A stretch of DNA of 64,000 nucleotides, taken from the NCBI RefSeq assembly GCF_003855155.1, contig NZ_CP034073.1:3410001-3474000 (forward strand), read 5' to 3'. This DNA is from Shewanella psychromarinicola. GTDB lineage: Bacteria > Pseudomonadota > Gammaproteobacteria > Enterobacterales > Shewanellaceae. Positions 1 through 8,682 of this stretch are shown piece after piece (the first letter of the stretch is position 1; the number at the start of each line of letters is the position of its first letter). The notes below the pieces were generated by a model. The model was not told the origin of the DNA. It did no database searches and saw nothing but the letters and a program-made list of their open reading frames with translations. The translations under genes were made by a program, and so were the position numbers.

Positions 1-1504
1 ATTGGCACAATTTGCGAGTTTACTGGCTGACTTACCGCCAGTTGCGATTAAAATCGGACTGTTGGCATCCCAAGCTCAGGTAGACCTATTGGCGGAGTGT
101 TTGACTCAAATGCGAATGACGCGAAAGATTAGGCCGTTTGTGATACTTGATCCTGTGATGGTCGCCAGCAGTGGTGCTAGCTTTAATCCTATGGATCTCG
201 ATTTTAGTCCTCTTATTGGCTTAATTGACTTATTAACCCCTAATCAACATGAATTACGCCGCTTATGTCGTCATTCCGTTTTGGCACAACATCGAACTGA
301 TGAGATAGATGTTGAACCGCCTGTTGAGTCATCTAATAGATCATCTATTGAAATAAACACCGTTAGCACTTTGCAACAGCAGATGATCAACAACGCTAAG
401 TGGTTATCAGATAGCTTTAACTGCCATGTACTCGCCAAAGGAGGTGATGCCCTGTGGCAGCACCAATTTGCGATAGATATTTATGTGAGTAAAGCCGTAA
501 AGGGCGCCAGTATTGCCCACGATAATGCATCATTTACATTAACCAGTCCGCGGATAACCTTGAGCAATAATCATGGCAGTGGTTGTACATTATCATCTGC
601 TATTGCATGCTTTATCGCCCATGATTTGGTGGTGCATGACGCTATCGTATTGGCAAAAGCTTATGTCAGTAAAGGCTTAGCATTAGGCTTCTGTCCTGGG
701 CAAGGTGCTGGTGTGTTAGCCCGAACGGGTTGGCCCGATGATCTAGAGGTTATGCCGTTAATCAACTTAATCACATCAGGCAATCTAGCTCAAGCTTTTA
801 CGGTTAAGCGCGCGGCGCATAATGGCTTTACAGGCTTGCTTCAACCGTTAGGTATTTATCCCGTTGTTGATGATCTTAATATCCTAAAACAACTGCTAGT
901 AGTAGGTTGCAAGACAATCCAATATCGCACTAAGCTCGATCCAGATGCAGACTGTCAGCCGCGATTACCACTGGAAAACAATATCATCACTGCGATTAAA
1001 CTGGGTCGCGAGTTTCATGCTCAGTTATTTATCAATGACCATTGGCAATTAGCGCTTAAACACGGTGCTTTTGGGGTTCACTTAGGTCAAGAAGACATGG
1101 CAAGTGCAGATTTAAGCGCGATTGCCGATGGTGGACTTGCATTAGGCTTATCCAGTCACAGTTATTTTGAAGCCTTGTTAGCCCACCAGTATTCACCATC
1201 CTATATTGCCCTCGGGCATATTTTTGCCACCACCACTAAAAAAATGCCATCAGCCCCCCAAGGGGTCAATAAGCTGACTCGTTATGTCAGCTTATTTTCG
1301 CGTCATTATCCAACCGTAGCGATTGGCGGAATCAATCTCAGTAACCTTGCGTTAATTGCTAAGACAGGGGTGGGTGATGCTGCGGTTGTCAGGGCTGTGA
1401 CCACTGCTGTAGATCCCGCCAAGGCTTATCTAGCCTTGCATCACAAATGGCTACAGCTTACACGGTCGTTACCGCAAGTGAATTTATCTGCGGAGGGCGT
1501 ATGA
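1..1504 (+). CDS. thiDE: Bifunctional HMP-P kinase / thiamine-phosphate synthase (ThiDE), 5' end cut by window
   Basis: Fusion of two thiamine enzymes. The ThiD part phosphorylates hydroxymethylpyrimidine phosphate; the ThiE part joins the pyrimidine diphosphate to thiazole phosphate, giving thiamine phosphate. The frame is open to the left edge, so about 60 N-terminal residues are probably missing, and the TTG at position 2 is not the true start. In the visible 500 residues, ThiD shows DPVM at 50-53, KGGD at 146-149 and the anion-hole GSGCT at 192-196. ThiE occupies about 278-490 with QYRTK, FINDHW, HLGQED (360-365) and an IGGIN loop. A hydrophilic insert of some 35 residues (about 92-125) separates two ThiD strands. 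It is the first visible gene of a run with thiF, thiS, thiG and thiH, whose start codon overlaps this stop. The TPP riboswitch usual for such operons would lie upstream, outside the window. Confidence 0.93.
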   Translation, partial: LAQFASLLADLPPVAIKIGLLASQAQVDLLAECLTQMRMTRKIRPFVILDPVMVASSGASFNPMDLDFSPLIGLIDLLTPNQHELRRLCRHSVLAQHRTDEIDVEPPVESSNRSSIEINTVSTLQQQMINNAKWLSDSFNCHVLAKGGDALWQHQFAIDIYVSKAVKGASIAHDNASFTLTSPRITLSNNHGSGCTLSSAIACFIAHDLVVHDAIVLAKAYVSKGLALGFCPGQGAGVLARTGWPDDLEVMPLINLITSGNLAQAFTVKRAAHNGFTGLLQPLGIYPVVDDLNILKQLLVVGCKTIQYRTKLDPDADCQPRLPLENNIITAIKLGREFHAQLFINDHWQLALKHGAFGVHLGQEDMASADLSAIADGGLALGLSSHSYFEALLAHQYSPSYIALGHIFATTTKKMPSAPQGVNKLTRYVSLFSRHYPTVAIGGINLSNLALIAKTGVGDAAVVRAVTTAVDPAKAYLALHHKWLQLTRSLPQVNLSAEGV

Positions 1505-2343
1505 ACACTTTATCTGATAGGCACTATATCCAGTACTCGCGCACCATGTTACTGAGCAATATAGGGGAAGCGGGTCAACTTGCCATTATGAATAGCGCGG
1601 TGGTGATTGTCGGCGTTGGTGGATTAGGCCATGTAGTGGCGCATTACCTCGCGGCAGCAGGTGTTCAGCACATGCTGTTAATTGACCACGATGTTGTTGA
1701 GTTATCAAACTTACCAAGGCAACTGTTGTTCACGGCCGCAGATATTGGCCAAGCAAAAGTCAAGGTTGCAAAAAAGGTGCTAAGTGCTGCTTACCCTGAG
1801 ATCAACATCGATGTGCTAGCGGGAAAAGTCACGGCCCAGCATTTTAATAAGCTTGCCAAGCAACAGATGAGTAAAACCGTGGTGTTTGACTGCACTGATA
1901 ATGTCAGTGCTAGGCAGCTTATTAACCAAATGTGTGTTGAGCATCAATTGACACTGGTTAGTGGGGCGATCAGTGGTTATCAAGGACAAGTGTTTTGTAT
2001 TGATTTTTCATGTTCAGGCTCAGATTCAGACCCATATTCAGACCCAGGCTCAAATTCACCATGCGGTTGCTATCGTTGTTTATATCCACTTGATATGGAC
2101 ATGGCGCAAAATTGTACCCAAGCAGGCGTGCTTGGGCCTGCTGTGGGTATTATTGCCAGTATGCAAGCGCTGGTGGGCATACAACATATCAGTAATACCT
2201 TTACCCAATACGGTATTTTACATCATTTTAATGCTAAGGATTTACGCTGGCAGCATGCCAATATGACTCGAGACCCAGACTGTGAAATGTGTCATCAGCA
2301 GGCATTAACTCAGCATGCGGAGCAGCCTAATGACACATATTGA
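1501..2343 (+). CDS. thiF: ThiS adenylyltransferase ThiF
   Basis: E1-like enzyme that adenylates the C-terminal glycine of ThiS, the first step in loading sulfur for thiazole synthesis. I choose the ATG at 1501, which overlaps the thiDE stop as ATGA and gives 280 residues; the longer upstream reading would run back inside thiDE. The nucleotide-binding glycine motif GVGGLG is at 38-43, the E1-type DNLPRQ-like element (SNLPRQ) at 69-74, and two zinc CxxC pairs at 190/193 and 261/264. C205 is the likely catalytic cysteine by position. Just before the first CxxC there is a short Ser/Asp/Pro-rich insert (about 172-186) encoded by a small imperfect repeat, probably a surface loop. The next gene, thiS, starts inside this one. 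Confidence 0.93.
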   Translation: MNTLSDRHYIQYSRTMLLSNIGEAGQLAIMNSAVVIVGVGGLGHVVAHYLAAAGVQHMLLIDHDVVELSNLPRQLLFTAADIGQAKVKVAKKVLSAAYPEINIDVLAGKVTAQHFNKLAKQQMSKTVVFDCTDNVSARQLINQMCVEHQLTLVSGAISGYQGQVFCIDFSCSGSDSDPYSDPGSNSPCGCYRCLYPLDMDMAQNCTQAGVLGPAVGIIASMQALVGIQHISNTFTQYGILHHFNAKDLRWQHANMTRDPDCEMCHQQALTQHAEQPNDTY

Positions 2344-2557
2344 TAGCCACTCTCAGATAACGTTGCAACTCAATGGGGTCGAACAAATCGTTCGGGCTAA
2401 TTTGAATGTAGCCGAATTATTGATTTTATGTGATTTACCCACTCAGTCTGTTGCCATCGTCGTCAATGATAGTGTTGTACCACGAAGCCGTTGGATGCAT
2501 ATATTGTGTCAAGCGAACGACAATATTACGGTCTTTTCTGCCGTTGCTGGAGGTTAA
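2330..2557 (+). CDS. thiS: Sulfur carrier protein ThiS
   Basis: Ubiquitin-fold sulfur carrier of 75 residues ending in the required Gly-Gly, which ThiF adenylates and which becomes the thiocarboxylate donating sulfur to ThiG. The ATG at 2330 is preferred to one 15 bases upstream because GGAG lies seven bases before it and the product then has normal ThiS length. It overlaps the end of thiF by 14 bases, which suggests translational coupling and roughly matched output of the enzyme and its substrate protein. thiG begins two bases after its stop. Confidence 0.92.
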   Translation: MTHIDSHSQITLQLNGVEQIVRANLNVAELLILCDLPTQSVAIVVNDSVVPRSRWMHILCQANDNITVFSAVAGG

Positions 2558-2559
2558 TA

Positions 2560-3375
2560 ATGTTGACGATAGCCGATCATCAATTCTCGTCGCGTTTATT
2601 TACCGGAACGGGAAAGTTTGCAGATCACAACACTATGTTACAAGCGATAGCCAGTTCGGGGTCGCAGTTAGTGACTTTGGCCATGAAGCGTATCGATTTA
2701 ACACGCGGCCATGATAATTTACTCGGGCCATTGCAAAGTCTGGGGGTAAAATTACTGCCCAATACTGCTGGGGCGCGTAATGCAAAAGAAGCTATTTTTG
2801 CCGCTGAGCTGGCTTATGAAATGCTCGGTACTAAATGGATTAAACTCGAAATTCATCCCGATCCTAAATATCTACTGCCCGATCCCATTGAAACACTGAT
2901 AGCGGCCCAATACTTGTGTGAGCAAGGCTATATTGTTATGCCTTATGTGCATGCCGACCCTGTGTTATGTCGGCGACTAGAAGAAGTCGGTTGCGCCGCA
3001 GTCATGCCTCTTGGCAGTCCCATTGGCAGCAACCAAGGCTTAGCGACGGAAACCTTTTTACGCATCATCATCGAACAAGCCACTATACCAGTGATAATCG
3101 ATGCTGGAATTGGCGCGCCATCACAAGCTTGCAGGGCCATGGAAATGGGCGCCGCTGCAGTATTGGTTAATACCGCGATTGCCAGTAGTGCTTATCCTCA
3201 GAAAATGGCCAAATGCTTTGCTGATGCGGTTGCTACCGGAAGACAAGCATATCTTGCCGGATTAGGCGCAGTAAACCATCACGCTGATGCGACAAGCCCA
3301 TTAACGGCTTTTTTGACTGATTCATCAATAAAGGTACCAATCCCGACAGCTCATATTATGAGAGATTCAACATGA
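2560..3375 (+). CDS. thiG: Thiazole synthase ThiG
   Basis: Condenses deoxyxylulose-5-phosphate, dehydroglycine from ThiH and the sulfur of ThiS-thiocarboxylate into the thiazole phosphate of thiamine. It is a TIM-barrel protein of 271 residues, normal for the family. The Schiff-base lysine is K95 in WIKLEI, followed by the conserved [10 protein letters not shown] stretch; phosphate-binding segments PLGSPIGS and DAGIGAPS are present further on. The ATG at 2560 follows GGAGG eight bases upstream and comes right after thiS. A longer reading from 2491 would overlap thiS in another frame and is rejected. The stop overlaps the thiH start by four bases. Confidence 0.95.
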   Translation: MLTIADHQFSSRLFTGTGKFADHNTMLQAIASSGSQLVTLAMKRIDLTRGHDNLLGPLQSLGVKLLPNTAGARNAKEAIFAAELAYEMLGTKWIKLEIHPDPKYLLPDPIETLIAAQYLCEQGYIVMPYVHADPVLCRRLEEVGCAAVMPLGSPIGSNQGLATETFLRIIIEQATIPVIIDAGIGAPSQACRAMEMGAAAVLVNTAIASSAYPQKMAKCFADAVATGRQAYLAGLGAVNHHADATSPLTAFLTDSSIKVPIPTAHIMRDST

Positions 3376-4487
3376 CGTATTCTACGGTCTTTTCGCAATT
3401 GGCTCCCGATGCGTTATCGATGAAGCTGTATTCGACTACCGCCAAAGAGGTCGAGTTAGCGTTACGTAACCCTAGCGGCAATATAGACAGTCTTTTAGCG
3501 TTATTATCGCCGGCGGCAATGGCATATATTGAACCAATGGCGCAGCAAGCTGCCCAGCTTACACGGCAACGATTTGGTGCCAATATTGGTCTTTTTTTGC
3601 CTTTGTATTTGTCTAACCTGTGCGCTAATGAATGTGATTATTGTGGTTTTAGTATGAGCAATAAGGTCAAGCGTAAAACGCTTACTCAGGAAGAGTTAGC
3701 CGCAGAAATTGCGATTATTAAACAACGAGGCTTTGATTCGATATTATTGGTGTCTGGCGAGCATGAAACCAAAGTTGGAATGGGATATTTTGAGTCGATG
3801 TTACCGATAGTTAACTCGGCTTTTAATTACGTGGCGATGGAAGTTCAGCCGCTGGATACTCATCAGTATCAACGTCTAGGACAGTTAGGGGTCGATGCCG
3901 TTATGGTGTACCAAGAAACTTACCGGCCACACACTTACGCTAAACACCATACTCGCGGTAAAAAACAAGATTTCATTTACCGTTTAGATACCCCAGACCG
4001 AGTGGCAAAAGCGGGGATTGATAAAATTGGCTTAGGGGTGTTACTAGGACTCGATGATTGGCGATTAGATGCATTACTCATGGGCTTTCATCTAGATTAC
4101 TTAGAGAAAACCTATTGGCGCAACCGATACAGTATCTCGTTACCTCGTTTACGCCCCTGTACTGGCGGTATTACGCCGAAAGTTGAATTAACCGATGCAG
4201 GCTTAGTACAAATGATTTGTGCATTTAGATTGTTTAATCCGCAGCTTGAAATCAGTTTGTCGACTCGCGAGCTACCGTCGTTGAGGGATAATTTACTCCC
4301 TTTAGGCATTACCCACATGAGTGCAGGAAGCTCAACTCAACCAGGTGGTTACATGACACCAGACAGTCAGCTTGACCAATTTGAGATCAGTGATAGTCGC
4401 TCTGTTGAACAAGTTGTTACTCAAATGAAACTACGGGGGATTAATCCCGTATGGAAAGATTGGGAGATGGGTTGGGTTAAAGGCTAA
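3372..4487 (+). CDS. thiH: 2-iminoacetate synthase ThiH (radical SAM)
   Basis: Radical-SAM lyase that cleaves tyrosine to p-cresol and dehydroglycine (2-iminoacetate), the glycine-derived precursor used by ThiG. It has 371 residues, full length for the family. The [4Fe-4S] cysteines sit at C84, C88 and C91 in a CxxxCxxC motif, within [11 protein letters not shown]. Having ThiH rather than ThiO implies the oxygen-sensitive route to the glycine imine. The start overlaps thiG as ATGA. It is the last gene of the run; a strong terminator-like hairpin follows at 4524. Confidence 0.95.
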   Translation: MTYSTVFSQLAPDALSMKLYSTTAKEVELALRNPSGNIDSLLALLSPAAMAYIEPMAQQAAQLTRQRFGANIGLFLPLYLSNLCANECDYCGFSMSNKVKRKTLTQEELAAEIAIIKQRGFDSILLVSGEHETKVGMGYFESMLPIVNSAFNYVAMEVQPLDTHQYQRLGQLGVDAVMVYQETYRPHTYAKHHTRGKKQDFIYRLDTPDRVAKAGIDKIGLGVLLGLDDWRLDALLMGFHLDYLEKTYWRNRYSISLPRLRPCTGGITPKVELTDAGLVQMICAFRLFNPQLEISLSTRELPSLRDNLLPLGITHMSAGSSTQPGGYMTPDSQLDQFEISDSRSVEQVVTQMKLRGINPVWKDWEMGWVKG

Positions 4488-4523
4488 AATATAGGTTAGT
4501 TGTGTTTGAAAACTATACATATT

Positions 4524-4555
4524 AGTCGATTTAGCCCATACTAAATCGACTTTTT
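4524..4555 (+). terminator. Rho-independent terminator after thiH
   Basis: A perfect 11-bp stem (4524-4534 with 4541-4551), six-base loop, then a run of T. It lies 36 bases after the thiH stop and 20 before the next gene, so it probably ends the thiamine transcript and separates it from the 4575 gene. Confidence 0.85.
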
Positions 4556-4574
4556 AGGATCAGGAGCGGTTATT

Positions 4575-4862
4575 ATGCAAGTTCAATCAGCGTATGCATC
4601 AGGTGTACAAGGATTGCAAAGTGCTCAACAAGGTTTAGCCCAAGCGACAACATCTGTTGCAATGCCAGATCAACAAAAACCGGCGGTGCCTAGCTCATCG
4701 ACACAAGAGACTGTGACATTAAGCTCTCGTGCTGTTGGACAAACAGATACCACAGCGGCCTTAGTGTCTGCGACTGAATCATCCAATCAAGCTCAAGCAT
4801 CCTCGAAAGTGATTGAAGTGGCATCTGAGACAGTTGGTAGCTTGATTGATATCCAAGTGTAA
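4575..4862 (+). CDS. Small Ser/Ala/Gln-rich protein of unknown function
   Basis: A 95-residue protein I do not recognise. It has no signal peptide or membrane segment. The N-terminal half is rich in Gln, Ala and Ser with an amphipathic look (VQSAYASGVQGLQSAQ); a VTLSSRAV stretch lies in the middle, and the C-terminal third is predicted helical (SSKVIEVASETVGSLIDIQV). A good ribosome binding site (AGGAGCGG) precedes the ATG. Only two bases separate its stop from the next gene, the SprA-like protein, so the two are probably co-transcribed and perhaps act together. Its composition resembles flagellar or surface-associated small proteins, but that is only an impression. Confidence 0.6.
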   Translation: MQVQSAYASGVQGLQSAQQGLAQATTSVAMPDQQKPAVPSSSTQETVTLSSRAVGQTDTTAALVSATESSNQAQASSKVIEVASETVGSLIDIQV

Positions 4863-4864
4863 TC

Positions 4865-6307
4865 ATGAGTGCGTTAATGGTTTCCGCTAACACAGGGTCA
4901 GTTATCAATGCTGCCCAAATAAACCATCGCAATTCATTATCCGCACCAGAGGCTCAAACGACTGGCTCTCAAGCAACTAGCTCTCAAGTAAGTAGCACTA
5001 AAATAAGTAGTTCTAAAATAAGTAGCACTCAAACAAATAACGCTCAAATCAATAACGCTCAAGTCAATACTACCCAAGCGATAACAACTAAATCCATAGA
5101 CACCCAATCTGCAGCCGTTCAGTCTAATTGGGTTAACAATAGTTTGGTTAACAATAGTTCGCTTAAATCCAGCTCTAACTCAATTCAAGCAGCGGCTACA
5201 TCGACATTTAACGCGTCAAAAGACCTCAAGGTTAATTTACCCAGTACGGATACTCAGCCGGGTTTTTCGTCTAGCATCTCAGACAAAAATGACATTCAGT
5301 CTAAAAAAAACGTCGGTGCTGATCCACTCCACAGTTACCATTTTAAAAGTGGCCCACTCAATCTGGCTGGTGTATTGAATCGTTCACAAACTCAAGTGCC
5401 GGCTCCGGGCGTTGTTGCACCAACATCAGTTGGTACAGGGATATCAACCAGCACGAGTAAAAGTGATACGGCTAATACACAACAACCAGCGGTTAATCAT
5501 ATTAATAAGCCATCGGTCAGTTCAGCTACACCCATAAATGACACTGCGGGAACTGCATTGTTAGATGATTCCAAAGCAACTGCAGAGCCTCAAGCATCAA
5601 ACACCCAAGATGAGGCCGCAGCAAAACAAGTTGAGCAAAAGGTAGCAACAAAACAACAGCAAATAGAGCGAGCTGAAACAATACAGATCGACCAACTCAC
5701 GCAGCGAGATACCGAGGTTAAAACGCACGAAAAAGCCCACGCAGCAATAGGTGGCAGTTTAGCCCAAAGTCCAAGTTATCAATATGAAAAAGGCCCAGAT
5801 GGGCGTCGCTATGTTGTCGATGGTGAAGTCAATATTGATGTGTCGACCGTAGATGGCGATTCCCAAGCAACGTTAAGTAAAATGCAGAAAGTGTATGCAG
5901 CAGCAATGGCCCCTGTGCAACCGTCAATGGCGGACATTCATGTTGCGGCGCAAGCATTAAAAAACATCAATGATGCAAACCAAGAGTTAATTCAACAAAG
6001 CCAACAAAACACTGGGTCTACACAAAAAAGTCAAAATACCTCTGAGTCCGGTAACCTTTTTACGGCCTCAGATAATCAGTCAGGATCCACTTCAATAACT
6101 CATTCCCACAATCCTATCACGCCTAATAGCCGTACTTTAACGATAAATGACACCCTTGGTGCCGATGAGACTAATATGAATTTATTATCCTCCAGGCGGC
6201 CATTATCAGCAGAGCAGGGCCATCTTACTGTTGCAAATGAAACGGTTGTAAAGGGTACCCATAAGGCTGAAATAAACTCAGCTCGTCAAATCGAAATTTA
6301 CGTGTAA
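4865..6307 (+). CDS. SprA-related putative metalloprotease
   Basis: A 480-residue protein whose C-terminal part (about 255-370) matches the SprA-related/putative metalloprotease family. HEKAH at 288-292 fits a zinc HExxH, with downstream conserved stretches YEKGPDGRRYVVDGEV and an AAAMAP...VAAQAL helix. Residues 1-250 are low-complexity Ser/Thr/Gln/Asn, built in part from short imperfect repeats, and look disordered. A further low-complexity tail follows the domain. There is no signal peptide. Substrate and role are unknown; assignment rests on the HExxH region. It follows the small 4575 gene at two bases, suggesting a two-gene operon. Protease activity is inferred from family resemblance. 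Confidence 0.72.
   Translation: MSALMVSANTGSVINAAQINHRNSLSAPEAQTTGSQATSSQVSSTKISSSKISSTQTNNAQINNAQVNTTQAITTKSIDTQSAAVQSNWVNNSLVNNSSLKSSSNSIQAAATSTFNASKDLKVNLPSTDTQPGFSSSISDKNDIQSKKNVGADPLHSYHFKSGPLNLAGVLNRSQTQVPAPGVVAPTSVGTGISTSTSKSDTANTQQPAVNHINKPSVSSATPINDTAGTALLDDSKATAEPQASNTQDEAAAKQVEQKVATKQQQIERAETIQIDQLTQRDTEVKTHEKAHAAIGGSLAQSPSYQYEKGPDGRRYVVDGEVNIDVSTVDGDSQATLSKMQKVYAAAMAPVQPSMADIHVAAQALKNINDANQELIQQSQQNTGSTQKSQNTSESGNLFTASDNQSGSTSITHSHNPITPNSRTLTINDTLGADETNMNLLSSRRPLSAEQGHLTVANETVVKGTHKAEINSARQIEIYV
4940..5165 (+). repeat. Short degenerate repeats in the SprA-like gene
   Basis: Imperfect 12-18 bp units of the type 'agtagcactaaaata' and 'aataacgctcaa' follow each other, then a direct repeat of 'ttaacaatag' at about 5134-5160. 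They encode the Ser/Thr/Gln/Asn-rich disordered N-terminal part and all stay in frame, so copy-number change would lengthen or shorten the linker without breaking the gene. Confidence 0.55.
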
Positions 6308-6543
6308 TACCCACCTTTATCTATGCCTCATCAGGTATTAAGTTAACATTCGCTAAGCCTAGAAAAGCTACCATGCTGAGTGGTTAGATTATGTTGCGTA
6401 TTGTGAGTCTATTGCAAGTCAATGCAACATAAGTAGCTGAACAAGTGGCTGTTTGATAACCGTTTATTATCCCGACCGAGGTTAACTAGATTAAAGTGAC
6501 ATTTAGACTTACTTAATGGGAAGAAAACATCTTCTGCTGATAA

Positions 6544-7443
6544 TTAATCATTAAATGGTAAATTATGTTGTTTTAAAATTAAGTTTTCTAATAATTTACA
6601 GGCCGGCCCTTGCTGATCGCGATTCGGTATTACTAAGTTAAGCATTATTTTTCGCTGATAACTGCCGCGCAAATGTAATCGGATGAGTTGTTTATTAGCA
6701 ATTTCTTGTTCGACTAAAAAACTGGGTATCCAGCAAAAACCTATATTACGTGCCAAAATTATTTTTGCTTCATGAAAGTTAGATACGGTCCAACGCTGTT
6801 CTGCTTTTAACCAACCAATATCATTGGTGGCATTTATTCCTGTATCTTTAATCACAATTTGCAAGTGCTGGGCTAATTGCTTGTCATCTTCAATTAACGC
6901 GAGTTGTGACAGTGGATGCTCGGGATGACACACAAGTTCAAAACTTAATTCACATAACGGTTCAGCAATATGGCCTTTAGGGGGGGTGGCACAGATAGCA
7001 ATATCGACCTGATTATTTTTTACTAATTCATGAGTGCCTGAAATCACCGAATCAATAATCGTTACACGAGTGCCGCGACTTTCAGGTAAAAATGCTGTTA
7101 ATGATCCAACAAGATCGTCCATCGGATAAACAATCTCTCTGGCAATGGTTAGGTTAGGTTCCCAACCTTGGCCTAAATTGCTGGCTAATTGTTCAAGCTC
7201 TTCAACCGATTGAGTTAAATGACGGGAACGACGCAGTAATACTTCACCTTGTTCAGTTAAATAGGCTTTGCGGCCTTTTACTTCGAGTAGGTTAATGCCT
7301 AATTGGTGCTGTAACTTGGACACGGCATGGTTGAGTGACGATTGGCTTTTATTGAGTTTCTCTGCTGCCTGCGCATAGCCTCCAAAATCAACGACTGCTT
7401 GGACGATCCGCCATTGCTCTAGCGTTGATTTTGCTCGGCTCAT
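6544..7443 (-). CDS. LysR-family transcriptional regulator
   Basis: A 299-residue LysR-type regulator, normal length. The winged helix-turn-helix covers about residues 8-66 (AAEKLNKSQSSLNHAVSKLQ is the recognition region), followed by a linker helix and a periplasmic-binding-protein-like effector domain from about 90. Effector and targets cannot be read from the sequence. It is flanked by a rightward SprA-like gene and a leftward unknown secreted-protein gene transcribed in the same direction, not by the divergent metabolic gene often seen with LysR proteins. The inverted repeat at 7508-7532, about 65 bases before its start, may be its own operator or the terminator of the upstream gene. Confidence 0.88.
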   Translation of the reverse strand: MSRAKSTLEQWRIVQAVVDFGGYAQAAEKLNKSQSSLNHAVSKLQHQLGINLLEVKGRKAYLTEQGEVLLRRSRHLTQSVEELEQLASNLGQGWEPNLTIAREIVYPMDDLVGSLTAFLPESRGTRVTIIDSVISGTHELVKNNQVDIAICATPPKGHIAEPLCELSFELVCHPEHPLSQLALIEDDKQLAQHLQIVIKDTGINATNDIGWLKAEQRWTVSNFHEAKIILARNIGFCWIPSFLVEQEIANKQLIRLHLRGSYQRKIMLNLVIPNRDQQGPACKLLENLILKQHNLPFND

Positions 7444-7507
7444 TAAGTGTTCTCTTTACAGGTGACAGAAATTGAAGGAAAAAACCATAACATCTTTTTA
7501 TGTAAAC

Positions 7508-7532
7508 AAGACAAATGGGGCACATTTGTCTT
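7508..7532 (-). terminator. Perfect 10-bp inverted repeat between two leftward genes
   Basis: Arms 7508-7517 and 7523-7532 match perfectly around a five-base loop. It sits about 20 bases after the stop of the 7552 gene, and on the minus strand a weak T-rich stretch follows, so a terminator is likely. Because it also lies upstream of the LysR gene, an operator role is possible. Confidence 0.5.
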
Positions 7533-7551
7533 CAATATATACAGGTCTTAT

Positions 7552-8682
7552 TTAGTGTAATTTAGTATCACTCGCAGATGCTTTAGGCTTAACTAATTTA
7601 GGTAGATGTTTCTTAGTACTAGCAATATCATTTAAATATGGGCCTTTATGTAATGTGTCAGGCCAATCTAGTAACATCATTGCCAACACATTTCTGTGTT
7701 CGCCGCTGGATAAGTCCGCTTTACCATGAGGTGATAGGATCATCATAGTGTTTGGATCGTAGGCTGCAATGACATGTTTTTTCACTTTATCGACAACAGG
7801 ATTTGAACCATTGCCAGTGATCAAGAAACTAATACCCACTTCAGTAATAATATCTTCTGTAGTGTCCGTTAAAATACGATCGATATTCTTTTCGAAGTAA
7901 TCTAAAATCCACTGATGTTCTTTTGGATCAACTGGGTATTGATAATACCCGCTGGCTGAAAAAATAAAGTGAGTCATGCCATAAATTTTATTTTTGTATT
8001 GGCCTTTTTCAAGCTGATCATCTTTGCTGTTTGGGTATGTGTTAATAAAGGCCTTTTTGTAAGCCTCATAATAGTCGCCAACACCAATTTGTTTCGCCCA
8101 GTACACATAGTTTATTAATTGTGCAGCCCAAGCTTGGATCATCTGTTTATCGGTTAACGCGGGTGCTAAGTTGGCATTTTTTAGGGTTTTTATCATTAAA
8201 TCATGACAAGGTCCGGTAAAGCCAAACTCATCGACACGGCTGGCATAACGTAATAAGACATTGCTATACAACATAAAGTTAGGGTAGGGGGCGATGGCTT
8301 TTTTACGTGCTTGGCCACGTGGGCCGTTACCTAATTTATCCACTGCAATTTTTGATTCACTTTTAATAAAACCTGGTTTATCCAGATTACAGGAATAATA
8401 GGCTTGGCGTTCAGCAATGGTGAGTAGGTCGATTAATGACCCGTTGGCATATTTGGTTTCACCCGTCATACGGAATTGACGAATGGCATAATGTCCTTGG
8501 ACTCGTGGGGGTAACGAATAAAGATTGGTCTCTAAATTGGCTTTAATCCCATGATAAACTTGTTCAGACGTTAAATTATGAGCTACTTTTTCAACGGGCT
8601 TTGTTGCGAAAACCACACTACTAAACAACGTAGCTGACAATAGTAAGTACCAGAGTGCTTTACTCTTGTGTAGTACCAGCAT
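7552..8682 (-). CDS. Secreted protein of unknown function (DUF3541-like)
   Basis: A protein of 376 residues with an N-terminal signal peptide (hydrophobic WYLLLSATLFSSVVFA, cleavage near residue 27). The ATG at 8682 is chosen over one at 8739 because AGGAG lies seven bases upstream and the signal peptide then begins properly. The body has no membrane segment; it resembles, from memory, the DUF3541 family of marine gammaproteobacteria, with helical repeats rich in Tyr and Trp (YYQYP, HFIFSASGYY) and a late HGKADLSSGEHRN segment. No catalytic motif is recognised. The start overlaps the end of the M3-like gene by 23 bases, so the two are probably translated from one message and act in the same periplasmic process. 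Confidence 0.65.
   Translation of the reverse strand: MLVLHKSKALWYLLLSATLFSSVVFATKPVEKVAHNLTSEQVYHGIKANLETNLYSLPPRVQGHYAIRQFRMTGETKYANGSLIDLLTIAERQAYYSCNLDKPGFIKSESKIAVDKLGNGPRGQARKKAIAPYPNFMLYSNVLLRYASRVDEFGFTGPCHDLMIKTLKNANLAPALTDKQMIQAWAAQLINYVYWAKQIGVGDYYEAYKKAFINTYPNSKDDQLEKGQYKNKIYGMTHFIFSASGYYQYPVDPKEHQWILDYFEKNIDRILTDTTEDIITEVGISFLITGNGSNPVVDKVKKHVIAAYDPNTMMILSPHGKADLSSGEHRNVLAMMLLDWPDTLHKGPYLNDIASTKKHLPKLVKPKASASDTKLH

Noticed and set aside
1..60. TTG at position 2 as the start of thiDE
   Set aside because: The ThiD domain lacks its N-terminal part and the frame is open to the edge, so the gene begins outside the window.
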